Source: Pedosphaera sp. (GTDB taxonomy: Bacteria; Verrucomicrobiota; Verrucomicrobiia; Limisphaerales; AAA164-E04). Taken from it: a stretch of 64,000 nt of DNA. Position 1 is the stretch's first letter, and each line of letters starts with the position of its first letter. The stretch covers positions 25,442 to 89,441 of the forward strand of contig NZFL01000026.1 of the NCBI GenBank assembly GCA_002690655.1. Reading direction: 5' to 3'. The translations under genes and the position numbers were made by a program. A model generated the notes under the pieces. That model saw nothing but the letters and a program-made list of their open reading frames with translations, was not told the DNA's origin and did no database searches. Below are positions 10,420 to 18,486 of the stretch, one piece after another.

Positions 10420-12429
10420 ATGAAACCAACTCTATTTTCTGAACTAGATCTTTCTCCTGAACTCGAAAAAGCCATCAAAAAGCTTGGATTCGAACAAGCT
10501 TCACCCATCCAGGCTGCTGCCATCCCATGTCTATTGAATGGCAAGGACGTTGTTGGTCAATCTCAAACAGGCTCCGGCAAGACGGCGGCCTTTGGTATCC
10601 CTGCGATTGAACGCACTGAAGCAAAGCTCAAAGCCGTGCAAGTCCTCGTTCTGTGCCCGACACGTGAACTTGCGGTTCAGGTATCAGAGGAAATGCATAA
10701 ATTGGCTTATTACAAGCGTGGAATCATCTGCTTGCCGATTTACGGAGGGCAATCTTATGAGCGCCAGTATGCAGGTTTGCGTCAGGGTGCACAGATTGTG
10801 ATCGGAACTCCCGGCAGAGTCATGGACCATATGAGACGTGGTTCTCTCAAACTGGACCAATTACACACCATTATTCTGGACGAAGCCGATGTCATGCTTG
10901 ACATGGGTTTTCGAGAAGATATTGAAATGGTCTTGAGCGACCTTCCACCCGAGCGACAAACCGTCTTCTTCTCGGCTACCATGCCACGCCCCATTCGCAA
11001 CTTGATTGAACGATTTGCCAATGAGCCTGAAAGTGTCCGGATTGAACAAGAGTCCATGACCGTTCCCACAGTGGAACAATCCGTCTTTGAAGTTCAGCGT
11101 CGTTTCAAAGTGGAACTGCTGACACGTTTGATTGATATACATGACCTGAAGTTAGGAATCATTTTCTGCAACACCAAAGCCATGGTGGACGACTTGGTCG
11201 AACACCTGGTGGCTCAGGGATATCAGGCCGACCGACTTCATGGAGACATGAGTCAGCAGCAGCGAGATCGCGTGATGAACCGTTTTCGAAAATCCGGCCT
11301 GGAATTTCTCGTGGCCACGGATGTGGCTGCTCGTGGCATAGATGTGAATAACGTGGAAGTCGTTTTCAACTATGACATACCTTACGATGCAGAAGACTAT
11401 GTTCACCGTATAGGCCGGACGGGGCGAGCCGGCAAAAGTGGCATTGCCATTTCCTTCGTTTCCGGGCGCGAGGTATTCAAAATACGAAATATTGAACGAT
11501 TCACGCGAACGTCGATTCGTCGGGGAAGGATTCCAACACTGCAGGATGTGGATGAAGCTAGAAACAGCCACGTGCTGAACCGAGTAAGAGAAACCCTGCA
11601 GGGCAACGAATTCCGAACTCAGGACCACCTCATTGAACGACTTCTTGAGGAGGGGTTTACATCGACAGATGTAGCTGCATCGTTACTTTATTTGTTACAG
11701 CCAAATGAATCCAATGTTGGAAATGAACACCGCCGGGACGAGCTTGGTGAGCGATATACCACGCGTGAACAAGATGGCCGAGGCAGAGAGCGTCGAGGGC
11801 GATCTGATCGTGGAGGTTCAGAGGATTCCCGGGGAAGATCTCGGGAACGCTTCAAGAACGATCGATTCGAAAACAAGGAGCCTAGAAGACGCACAGGTGA
11901 AGCCAGACCATTCAAGCAGGGCAGGCAAAGTGCACCCAACCCGGATCGGCCAACAAATGAGCCTGAAAAAAATCTCAGGCCAAAAAAGGACCTGAGAGAG
12001 AATGTCAGCTCACAGGAAAAAACTTCGCGAACCATTACAAAGCCAAAACCAGTGCCAGAGTCTTCAAAGGTTGAAGCTCCCGAGACAGTAAAAAAAATTG
12101 ACACCAAGGAGAAAAAAACAACTGAACTCAAGAAACATAAAAAAACATCAAAGTTCAGCTTACCAGATGAGAATAAATCATCCGATGGCTCTCAGGATTC
12201 CAGAAATCAATTGCGCTTAAACATTGGCAAAGATGCCGGCGTCACAGCTGATCAGATACGCGATGCCATTCTTGGAGAAACCGGAGTGCCAGAAAGTATC
12301 ATTGGGAAAGTGGAACTACAGGCAAAGCACGCCACCATTGACATTGCTGCTGAAAAAGCAAACGCAGTGATGAGTAAAATGAAACGGGCTAACATTGCAG
12401 GGAAACGAGTGAAAGCTAAGTTGGTATAA
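10420..12429 (+). CDS. deaD: DEAD-box ATP-dependent RNA helicase, DeaD/CsdA type
   Basis: 669 residues. The motifs appear in order: Q-motif region near the N-terminus, SQTGSGKT (about 46-54), PTRELA, TPGR, DEAD (154-157), SAT (about 186), ARGID and HRIGRTGR (about 329). A long charged, probably disordered linker rich in R, E, D and K spans about 430-590. Residues about 595-669 look like a DbpA/CsdA RNA-binding domain. These features fit a cold-shock or ribosome-assembly helicase that unwinds structured RNA in the cytoplasm. It begins a same-strand run with the zinc-ribbon SDR (37-base gap) and a SUI1-type factor, so the run may have a translation-related theme. A 370-base upstream region could carry a regulatory leader. 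Confidence 0.93.
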   Translation: MKPTLFSELDLSPELEKAIKKLGFEQASPIQAAAIPCLLNGKDVVGQSQTGSGKTAAFGIPAIERTEAKLKAVQVLVLCPTRELAVQVSEEMHKLAYYKRGIICLPIYGGQSYERQYAGLRQGAQIVIGTPGRVMDHMRRGSLKLDQLHTIILDEADVMLDMGFREDIEMVLSDLPPERQTVFFSATMPRPIRNLIERFANEPESVRIEQESMTVPTVEQSVFEVQRRFKVELLTRLIDIHDLKLGIIFCNTKAMVDDLVEHLVAQGYQADRLHGDMSQQQRDRVMNRFRKSGLEFLVATDVAARGIDVNNVEVVFNYDIPYDAEDYVHRIGRTGRAGKSGIAISFVSGREVFKIRNIERFTRTSIRRGRIPTLQDVDEARNSHVLNRVRETLQGNEFRTQDHLIERLLEEGFTSTDVAASLLYLLQPNESNVGNEHRRDELGERYTTREQDGRGRERRGRSDRGGSEDSRGRSRERFKNDRFENKEPRRRTGEARPFKQGRQSAPNPDRPTNEPEKNLRPKKDLRENVSSQEKTSRTITKPKPVPESSKVEAPETVKKIDTKEKKTTELKKHKKTSKFSLPDENKSSDGSQDSRNQLRLNIGKDAGVTADQIRDAILGETGVPESIIGKVELQAKHATIDIAAEKANAVMSKMKRANIAGKRVKAKLV

Positions 12430-12466
12430 TGAACCCGAAGATATCGGCGCGCGTTGACTGAGCCCC

Positions 12467-14056
12467 GTGAAACCCCTCATGGATGCAGGCAATCACGAAA
12501 TCCACCAAGAAGAATCAATCTCTTCAATGCCATCAGGTGCTGTGTTGAAGGATCAAATGCAAAAGGCTGTTCTCTTACTGGAAAGCGTCGCCTCGGATCG
12601 TTCTATGTTGATGGCACTTTCGGAGGATTACCGCGTACGCCTCCACAAAGCAGCTGGGGAGGTTTTTTGCCCTGATGTACGGCAGCGTCGAAAACTCAGC
12701 AAGGCAATTATCAAGAAACGCAGGGAGGAGAAATTATCTAAGGATCAAAACCAGTTGAACAAAAGCGGCATTCGTTCCCTCCGCAAAAAGACGGTTTATA
12801 CAACCCCGGATTTTTATCCACCAAAAGAGATAAAACTACCGAAAAAACATGGTTCCTCCGACTCACGTCATGTCGCCCATCCTCAGAATTGCTATATATG
12901 TAAGCAGGATTACTCAAAACTGCATGCTTTCTACGATCAATTATGCCCGACATGTGCCGAACTCAATTTCCGCAAACGGACCGAATCCGCAAATCTGAAA
13001 GATCGCGTAGCACTCCTGACGGGGGGACGGGTCAAAATCGGCTACCAGGCAGGCATTAAACTCCTCAGAGCAGGCTCTGCATTGATCGTCACAACGAGAT
13101 TCCCCATGGATGCCGCGCTCCGTTACTCAAAGGAGAAAGACTTTGAACACTGGAAACATCGCCTGCATGTCTTTGGACTCGATCTGCGCCATACCCCAAG
13201 CGTGGAGGGGTTTTGTCGATATTTGGAACAGCATTTTGAGCGGTTGGATTTCATCGTCAATAATGCGTGTCAAACCATCCGCAGGCCGCCTGAATTTTAT
13301 CGACACATGCTCGAAAAGGAATCCACGTTCACCAATCAAATTCCGGAAAACCTTCGCGGCCTGCTGAAAGAATATCAGCAACTTCGTGAAGTTGGAATTC
13401 CTCCTTCCAAGACAGGTTTATTTAAGAACCCCGATAAAAACCTTGTCGACCTCACCGACGTAGCAAGGTTATCCCAGCAAGCACTGACAGGAGAAGATTT
13501 TGATGTAGGCGAACACTTGTTTCCAAGTGGCCAGCTCGACCAAGACCTTCAGCAAATAGACCTCAGAAGCCGCAATTCATGGCGCTTGCTCATGGACGAA
13601 GTTTCTTCGGTAGAGCTCATGGAGGTTCAATTGATTAATGCCATCGCGCCGTATGTGATCAATGCTCGACTCAAGTCAATGCTGGTGAGGGGCAAAGAGC
13701 GTGATCGACACATCATCAATGTCTCGGCCGTAGAAGGACAGTTCTATCGTAGATTCAAGACGACAAGACATCCTCACACAAATATGGCCAAGGCGGCCCT
13801 GAACATGATGACTCGTACTTCGGCAGCGGACTACCATTCGGACGGCATTCACATGAATAGTGTGGATACTGGCTGGGTAACAGATGAAGATCCCGCTGAA
13901 ATAGCAGAAAGAAAGACCGCAGAACATCAATTTCACCCTCCCTTGGATGTCGTGGATGGAGCCGCGCGCATCGTAGATCCTATCATGAACGGGTTTAATT
14001 CAGGAGATCATGTCTGGGGAAAGTTTTTGAAAAACTACAAGGAAACAAATTGGTAA
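12467..14056 (+). CDS. SDR-family protein with an N-terminal CxxC-CxxC zinc ribbon
   Basis: 529 residues from GTG at 12467; ATG at 12479 and 12527 are alternative starts. Residues 1-135 are charged and unrecognised. Cys142/145 and Cys160/163 form a CxxC...CxxC zinc ribbon. A Rossmann SDR domain starts near 178, with TGGRVKIGYQ (185-194) and NNAC (265-268), the latter resembling the usual NNAG. About 100 extra residues sit between NNAC and the helix containing Asn391. Ser420 (NVSAVEG) and Lys442 fit the catalytic positions, but the Tyr of YxxxK is Thr438 (TNMAK). Classical SDR chemistry is therefore doubtful. It may be a specialised or non-catalytic nucleotide-binding SDR. It lies in an apparent operon between deaD and the SUI1 gene (13-base gap). 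Its function is unknown. Confidence 0.75.
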   Translation: MKPLMDAGNHEIHQEESISSMPSGAVLKDQMQKAVLLLESVASDRSMLMALSEDYRVRLHKAAGEVFCPDVRQRRKLSKAIIKKRREEKLSKDQNQLNKSGIRSLRKKTVYTTPDFYPPKEIKLPKKHGSSDSRHVAHPQNCYICKQDYSKLHAFYDQLCPTCAELNFRKRTESANLKDRVALLTGGRVKIGYQAGIKLLRAGSALIVTTRFPMDAALRYSKEKDFEHWKHRLHVFGLDLRHTPSVEGFCRYLEQHFERLDFIVNNACQTIRRPPEFYRHMLEKESTFTNQIPENLRGLLKEYQQLREVGIPPSKTGLFKNPDKNLVDLTDVARLSQQALTGEDFDVGEHLFPSGQLDQDLQQIDLRSRNSWRLLMDEVSSVELMEVQLINAIAPYVINARLKSMLVRGKERDRHIINVSAVEGQFYRRFKTTRHPHTNMAKAALNMMTRTSAADYHSDGIHMNSVDTGWVTDEDPAEIAERKTAEHQFHPPLDVVDGAARIVDPIMNGFNSGDHVWGKFLKNYKETNW

Positions 14057-14069
14057 CACATAAAGAACC

Positions 14070-14462
14070 ATGAGCAAAAAAAAACGCATCGAGACCGTGG
14101 GGGGCGAACCTCTGACTCAGAATCCTTTCGGGGGTTTGGAAAACCTGGAACTGCCGGACGCGACTCCGAAGCATATCCCACCTGCGACGGAAAGCAAAAG
14201 GTCCAAGCCGAACAAGAACCGGGGCCGGGTTGACATCATTCGTCAAAAAGCACACCGGGGTGGAAAGACGGTTACCGTTATTACCAATTTTAAAGGCATT
14301 GGAACCCCTGAAAAAGAAGCACTGGCCAAAAAAATGCAGAAAACATGCGGCAGCGGAGGCACCGTCAAGGCTGGCAATATCGAAATTCAGGGAGAGCAAC
14401 GAGACAAAATTGCGGACATACTGAGGGAAGCCGGATTCAGACCGGTCTTCGCGGGAGGCTGA
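14070..14462 (+). CDS. SUI1/eIF1-like (YciH) translation factor
   Basis: 130 residues. The C-terminal half carries the SUI1 fold signature: GGKTVTVITNFKGI, then a GSGGTVK loop and IEIQGEQRDKI. The first about 60 residues are charged and variable. Bacterial YciH proteins resemble eIF1 and can influence start-codon discrimination or stress-time translation, but they are not essential initiation factors. It sits 13 bases after the zinc-ribbon SDR, so co-transcription with deaD is likely. The msrB gene converges from the other side. Family assignment is firm; the exact role is not. Confidence 0.88.
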   Translation: MSKKKRIETVGGEPLTQNPFGGLENLELPDATPKHIPPATESKRSKPNKNRGRVDIIRQKAHRGGKTVTVITNFKGIGTPEKEALAKKMQKTCGSGGTVKAGNIEIQGEQRDKIADILREAGFRPVFAGG

Positions 14463-14497
14463 CTGAAGCAATTTGTTTCCTGCAATCTGATCGACGG

Positions 14498-15076
14498 TCA
14501 TTTTTGGGCGGGCTTCGCCTTTTTTGGGGTTTTATTTGTTTCCGTTTTTTTCCTGAATTTGAGCGAAGCGGAGTTGATGCAGTAACGCAGGCCCGTGGGT
14601 CTTGGGCCATCATTGAAAACATGACCTAGATGACCCTCGCAGCGATTGCAAACAACCTCGGTTCGTGTACTGAAAAACCCACGGTCTATTTTTTCACCAA
14701 CATGCTCCTTCTTGACGGGCTGCCAGTAGCTTGGCCAGCCTGTACCTGATTTGTATTTGGTATCGGAACTGAATAGAGGCAAGTCACAGGCAACGCAGTG
14801 ATATATCCCCTTTGCTTTATTGTTCCAGTAAAGACCTGTGAACGCTCTTTCAGTGCCTTGCCTTCGAACGACTCGATATTGTTCAGGCGTGAGGATTTTC
14901 CTCCATTCGGCGTCAGGTTTGACAATCTTTTTTAGAGATTCCACCTGAGCAGTCTTCTTCTTTTCATCCTCGGCCACGGCCCAAAAAGAGGACTGGATAA
15001 AACACACGCCAGCAAGGATGAGAGTAAGGCAGGTAGTCAGGAGAGAGCACTGAATGATAGATTTTCTTTTTTTCAT
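14498..15076 (-). CDS. msrB: Peptide-methionine (R)-S-oxide reductase, exported
   Basis: 192 residues from ATG at 15076, chosen because [17 protein letters not shown] then begins a normal signal peptide; a longer frame to 15124 is less likely. MsrB features are complete: CVAC and CNRC zinc-binding pairs, the [11 protein letters not shown] block, [11 protein letters not shown] and the catalytic Cys in RYCINSASL. It reduces methionine-R-sulfoxide in proteins, here presumably in the periplasm. A lysine-rich tail follows the domain. A candidate promoter with TTGACA lies about 115 bases upstream. It diverges from the BamD-like gene and converges with the SUI1 gene. Confidence 0.93.
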   Translation of the reverse strand: MKKRKSIIQCSLLTTCLTLILAGVCFIQSSFWAVAEDEKKKTAQVESLKKIVKPDAEWRKILTPEQYRVVRRQGTERAFTGLYWNNKAKGIYHCVACDLPLFSSDTKYKSGTGWPSYWQPVKKEHVGEKIDRGFFSTRTEVVCNRCEGHLGHVFNDGPRPTGLRYCINSASLKFRKKTETNKTPKKAKPAQK

Positions 15077-15188
15077 AAATGCCAATTCTAGTTCGCATTG
15101 ATAATGAAGCCAGCAACGCGGCAATACAAATTTAATGTTACCTTTCTGGGCTTCTTATAAATCTCCGTCATGAACCCCCTCAGATCAA

Positions 15189-15217
15189 GTAGAGAAATAA
15201 ACTTTGATTATTGTCAA
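15189..15217 (-). promoter_or_regulatory. Candidate sigma-70 promoter for msrB
   Basis: On the minus strand TTGACA (15217-15212) is followed, after 17 bases, by CTCTAC (15194-15189). The -35 is a consensus match and the spacing is ideal, but the -10 is weak. It would give a leader of about 105 bases before the ATG at 15076. Confidence 0.35.
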
Positions 15218-15255
15218 AAAGGCAAACATTCAAATCAATCCCATTGCGGAGTCTC

Positions 15256-15284
15256 TTGACTTGCCTGGCCGGCTTTTCTAGCCT
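15256..15284 (+). promoter_or_regulatory. Candidate promoter giving a near-leaderless BamD-like mRNA
   Basis: TTGACT (15256-15261), a 17-base spacer, then TAGCCT (15279-15284). Transcription would start around 15291-15293, at or beside the ATG at 15293. No Shine-Dalgarno sequence lies between, which fits leaderless translation. The -10 match is partial. Confidence 0.4.
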
Positions 15285-15292
15285 CAAGCTAC

Positions 15293-16321
15293 ATGACAAA
15301 GAGATGGATCATAATGTGTCTCACTGTTTTCCTGACAGTTGGCGTCACTTATCGTTGCCCTGCACCTCTGATTTTTACCCCAGGTGAAGGCTGGAGCTAT
15401 GAAACTCCCGGAAGTGCGGGTGAGTGGCTGCGTGACCGGGCAGAAGATCAGTACACGGCCGCCAAGGACTTATATGAAAACAAAGACTTCAAGACATCCC
15501 TCAAGGCAGCAAAGAGGGTAATCCGAGAGTGGCCCTTCTCGGACTTTGCTCCCGGAGCTCAATATCTGGCAGGCCTGACCTACGAAGCAATGAGTCGAGA
15601 TGAAAAGGCTTTCAAGGAATACCAGCAGCTGTTGGATACCTATCCTACCTCTGAACACTATGATGACTCTCTGAATCGACAATTCGCTATCGCAAACAAG
15701 TTTCTTGCTGGTAAACGTTTCAGGCTGTGGGGCTTGATTCCGTTATACAAGTCCATGAAAAAGACGACCGACATGTACCTGGAATTGATTGATAACGGTC
15801 CATTCAGCGAAGTTGCCCCAAAGGCCCAGATGAATATTGGCAGAGCCAAGGAAAACCAGAAGAAATTTGCTGAAGCAGTTATTGCTTACGAGCAGGCAGC
15901 TGATAAGTACAACAAGCAGCCCAATGTCGTATCCGATGCCTTGTATCGTGCTGGAATGGCGCTACTGATGGAAGCTCAGACAGCAGAATACGATCAAGGT
16001 GCCGCTTTGAAAGCCATCGACATTTTCACAGACTTCATGGCTCTATTCCCCGATGATGCAAGACTGGAGAAAGCTAGAGCTCACATTGATGAACTGCGGA
16101 TTGAACAGGCGCGAGGAAGCTTGATGATTGCTCGTTTCTATGACGGAAAAAAAGCTATCGATGGCGCCCTCACTTATTACAACGATGTGGTCGATATCTT
16201 GAACAGACTTTTAAACGATCCTGATCACCCTTTTGCGGTAGAAGCCAGAGACCGCATCACCAAATTGAAAAAAAACAACCCATCACCCGCATCCAATGAG
16301 AATACTGAAACTCGCTCGTGA
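15293..16321 (+). CDS. BamD/YfiO-like TPR outer-membrane assembly protein
   Basis: 342 residues with an N-terminal hydrophobic export signal and then TPR-like helical repeats throughout (EDQYTAAKDLYENKDFKTSL, then YLAGLTYEAMSRDEKAFKEY and later copies). The spacing resembles BamD, which helps insert beta-barrel proteins into the outer membrane. A Cys occurs near the end of the signal (TYRCPA), but the preceding residues are a poor lipobox, so lipidation is uncertain. The stop codon overlaps the start of the next gene by four bases (GTGA). That gene encodes an LptE-like lipoprotein, so the two are probably translated together as envelope-biogenesis partners. A generic TPR periplasmic protein is the alternative reading. 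Confidence 0.75.
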   Translation: MTKRWIIMCLTVFLTVGVTYRCPAPLIFTPGEGWSYETPGSAGEWLRDRAEDQYTAAKDLYENKDFKTSLKAAKRVIREWPFSDFAPGAQYLAGLTYEAMSRDEKAFKEYQQLLDTYPTSEHYDDSLNRQFAIANKFLAGKRFRLWGLIPLYKSMKKTTDMYLELIDNGPFSEVAPKAQMNIGRAKENQKKFAEAVIAYEQAADKYNKQPNVVSDALYRAGMALLMEAQTAEYDQGAALKAIDIFTDFMALFPDDARLEKARAHIDELRIEQARGSLMIARFYDGKKAIDGALTYYNDVVDILNRLLNDPDHPFAVEARDRITKLKKNNPSPASNENTETRS

Positions 16322-16842
16322 GGCTGCCCATGCCTGATTTATCACGACGTTTTCTCTTGCTTTTGGGATGCTTGCTGTTGAGCGGTTGTGCGGGCTATCG
16401 TCTGGGCTCAACCGGTGGATTTGCTGACGGGCGCTCGATTGAGATACACGCCTTCCAAAATCAAACTACGGAACCAGGACTCACTGAGCAACTTTCAATT
16501 GCTTTGAGACAGCAAATTCACAGGGATGGAACCTTGTTACTCGAAACAAGGGACCGAGGTGATATTCTTCTTGAGGGTAGTATCACGCAATACATGCGAC
16601 AGGGACTTACCTTCCAGCCGAGGGATATCCTTACTGTGCGTGACTTTGAAATTCAAATCCTTGCCAAAGTCAAAGCGCGCAACCGAAACAGCGGGGAGGT
16701 TATTCTTGATCGGGAGGTTGCCGGGCGCACGCTCGTCCGTGGACAAATTGATCTCACTGCAGCAGAAAGGCGCGCCACACCTCTGCTGATGAAAGATCTA
16801 GCACGCAAAATCACCGATCTGCTGGTTAATGAAGATTGGTAA
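16318..16842 (+). CDS. LptE-like LPS-assembly lipoprotein
   Basis: 174 residues from GTG at 16318; ATG at 16330 would shorten it by four. LLLSGCAGYRLG is a good lipobox with Cys24 as the lipidated residue, followed by the GYRL stretch usual in LptE-type proteins. The body (IEIHAFQNQTTEPGLTEQL, then an alternating strand region and a final amphipathic helix) matches the DUF/LptE layout. LptE plugs LptD and helps deliver LPS to the outer leaflet. Four-base overlap with the BamD-like gene suggests translational coupling. The family is recognised by pattern only, as LptE sequences diverge widely. Confidence 0.75.
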   Translation: MRLPMPDLSRRFLLLLGCLLLSGCAGYRLGSTGGFADGRSIEIHAFQNQTTEPGLTEQLSIALRQQIHRDGTLLLETRDRGDILLEGSITQYMRQGLTFQPRDILTVRDFEIQILAKVKARNRNSGEVILDREVAGRTLVRGQIDLTAAERRATPLLMKDLARKITDLLVNEDW

Positions 16843-16862
16843 ACCCGGAAGTTACCCAACAT

Positions 16863-18416
16863 TCAAAGCGTCGGACCAAGCATCCACGGTGCGAATTCTT
16901 CATCCCCCATCCCACATTGTTCGCTCTTTGTTTTTTCACCGCTTGCCACCGAAATCATTTTTTCAAACAAGCGCATGCCAACCTGCTCCACTGTTTCTGC
17001 TCCATCCAGAATGGTACCGGCGTTGAGGTCCATATCATCTTCCATCCATTCGTAAAGCGGCGTGTTGGTTGCCACCTTGATACAAGGAGCCGGCTTGCAA
17101 CCAAAAACACTTCCTCTACCGGTTGTAAACACACCCAGATTGCAGCCTCCCGAAACAAGCCCGGTCATGCTGACGGGATCATTGCCAGGCGTGTCCATGA
17201 AGCATAGTCCGGAGCTGGATATCTTCTCCCCGTATTTATAGACAGCCTCCAAAGGAGCCTGACCGGCTTTTGCCACAGCTCCCAGACTTTTTTCGTAAAT
17301 GGTGGTCAATCCTCCCTCTTTGTTCCCGTAGGAGGGGTTATTGTCAATGGTAGCTCCAAATTTTGCAGTGTAAGATTCCCACCAACGAATCAAATCGAGA
17401 AGTTTTTCCCCAACTTCCCTTGAAGCAGCTCGCTGGGTGAGAAGATGTTCGGCACCATAAATTTCACTGGTTTCACCGAATACCGAAGTCGCTCCGTGTC
17501 TGACCAAGGCGTCTGAGGCAACTCCAAGGGCAGGATTGGCGGTGATTCCACTGTTGCCATCCGAGCCCCCACAATTCATGGCAAGCATGAGATCACTGAC
17601 TGAGCAAGGAGTACGCTTGAGGCCAGCCAGTTTGGGCAGGAATCCAGTCAATGATTTTACTCCTGCTTCGACCGTTTTACGAATACCACCCAGGGTCTGA
17701 ATGTTCATATGAATCGGTGCAGAATCAGGGTCATCTGGATTGGTTAATCCATGTTTTCGAATCAGGTGAGGGATTTGATTCACTTCGCACCCAAGCCCTA
17801 CCAGGATGTAGCCGGCAATGTTGGGATGGACAGCCATACCTGCCAGCACACGCTGCAGCACCTCCAATGGCTCATCGGGCAAAAGGCTGCAACCCGATTT
17901 GTGGGTAAGAGCCATCACTCCGTCAATGTGCGGAAAAGACCGCTTGAAGTCATCTCCTTTAAAATGCTCAGCAATGTATTTTGAAACAGATGCAGAGCAG
18001 TTGACACTTGAAATGATTGCAATGTAGTTGCGAGTACCCGATTTGCGACCAGGACCACGGTTATACCCCATGAAAGTCCTGTGATCAGTATCATTTATTG
18101 AATCAAGAGGGGAGTGAAGCTCACCAATACGATAGTCTCGACCAAAGTCCCCCATACCAAGGTTGTGTGAATGAACATGATCACCCACCTCGATATCCTG
18201 TATTGCAAAACCAATGATCTGGCCGTACTTGGCCACTGATTCCCCTTTCGCAAGAGACATCAGAGCGAGCTTGTGTCCGGCAGGAATGGTAACTCTGACT
18301 TTAATTTCCACACCTTCCCCCGAGAGTTTGGCTCCAGCTTTGAGGGTTTTCTTCAAAACAGCCACGTGATCGTCAGGATGCAAGCGCACCGCATATTTAG
18401 AAAATTCCAGATTCAT
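16863..18416 (-). CDS. UxaA-family altronate/galactarate-type dehydratase
   Basis: 517 residues from ATG at 18416; the frame extends to 18569 but that part lacks family character and would overlap the divergent gene. An N-terminal SAF-like segment (AVLKKTLKAGAKLSGEG, up to about residue 95) is followed by the long UxaA C-terminal domain: GYNRGPGRKSGTRNYIAI, SVNCSAS, HKSGCSLL, GLGCEVNQI, MNCGGSDGNSG and TGRGSVFGCKPAP. The conserved cysteines fit an iron-dependent sugar-acid dehydratase such as altronate dehydratase in the galacturonate route. The precise substrate cannot be told from sequence. No uxuA/uxaC neighbours are present. It diverges from the asparagine-synthetase-like gene. Confidence 0.88.
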   Translation of the reverse strand: MNLEFSKYAVRLHPDDHVAVLKKTLKAGAKLSGEGVEIKVRVTIPAGHKLALMSLAKGESVAKYGQIIGFAIQDIEVGDHVHSHNLGMGDFGRDYRIGELHSPLDSINDTDHRTFMGYNRGPGRKSGTRNYIAIISSVNCSASVSKYIAEHFKGDDFKRSFPHIDGVMALTHKSGCSLLPDEPLEVLQRVLAGMAVHPNIAGYILVGLGCEVNQIPHLIRKHGLTNPDDPDSAPIHMNIQTLGGIRKTVEAGVKSLTGFLPKLAGLKRTPCSVSDLMLAMNCGGSDGNSGITANPALGVASDALVRHGATSVFGETSEIYGAEHLLTQRAASREVGEKLLDLIRWWESYTAKFGATIDNNPSYGNKEGGLTTIYEKSLGAVAKAGQAPLEAVYKYGEKISSSGLCFMDTPGNDPVSMTGLVSGGCNLGVFTTGRGSVFGCKPAPCIKVATNTPLYEWMEDDMDLNAGTILDGAETVEQVGMRLFEKMISVASGEKTKSEQCGMGDEEFAPWMLGPTL

Positions 18417-18486
18417 GATCTGATACAAGGATGATTCAAGCCAAAGAAGATAGCGAGAAAAACCAGAATTGGAGGCATCTGAAGCG

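Noticed and set aside
14506-14526. Terminator-like GGCG...CGCC plus T-run after the SUI1 gene
   Set aside because: The stem is only four pairs and lies inside the msrB C-terminal codons, so I do not call it.
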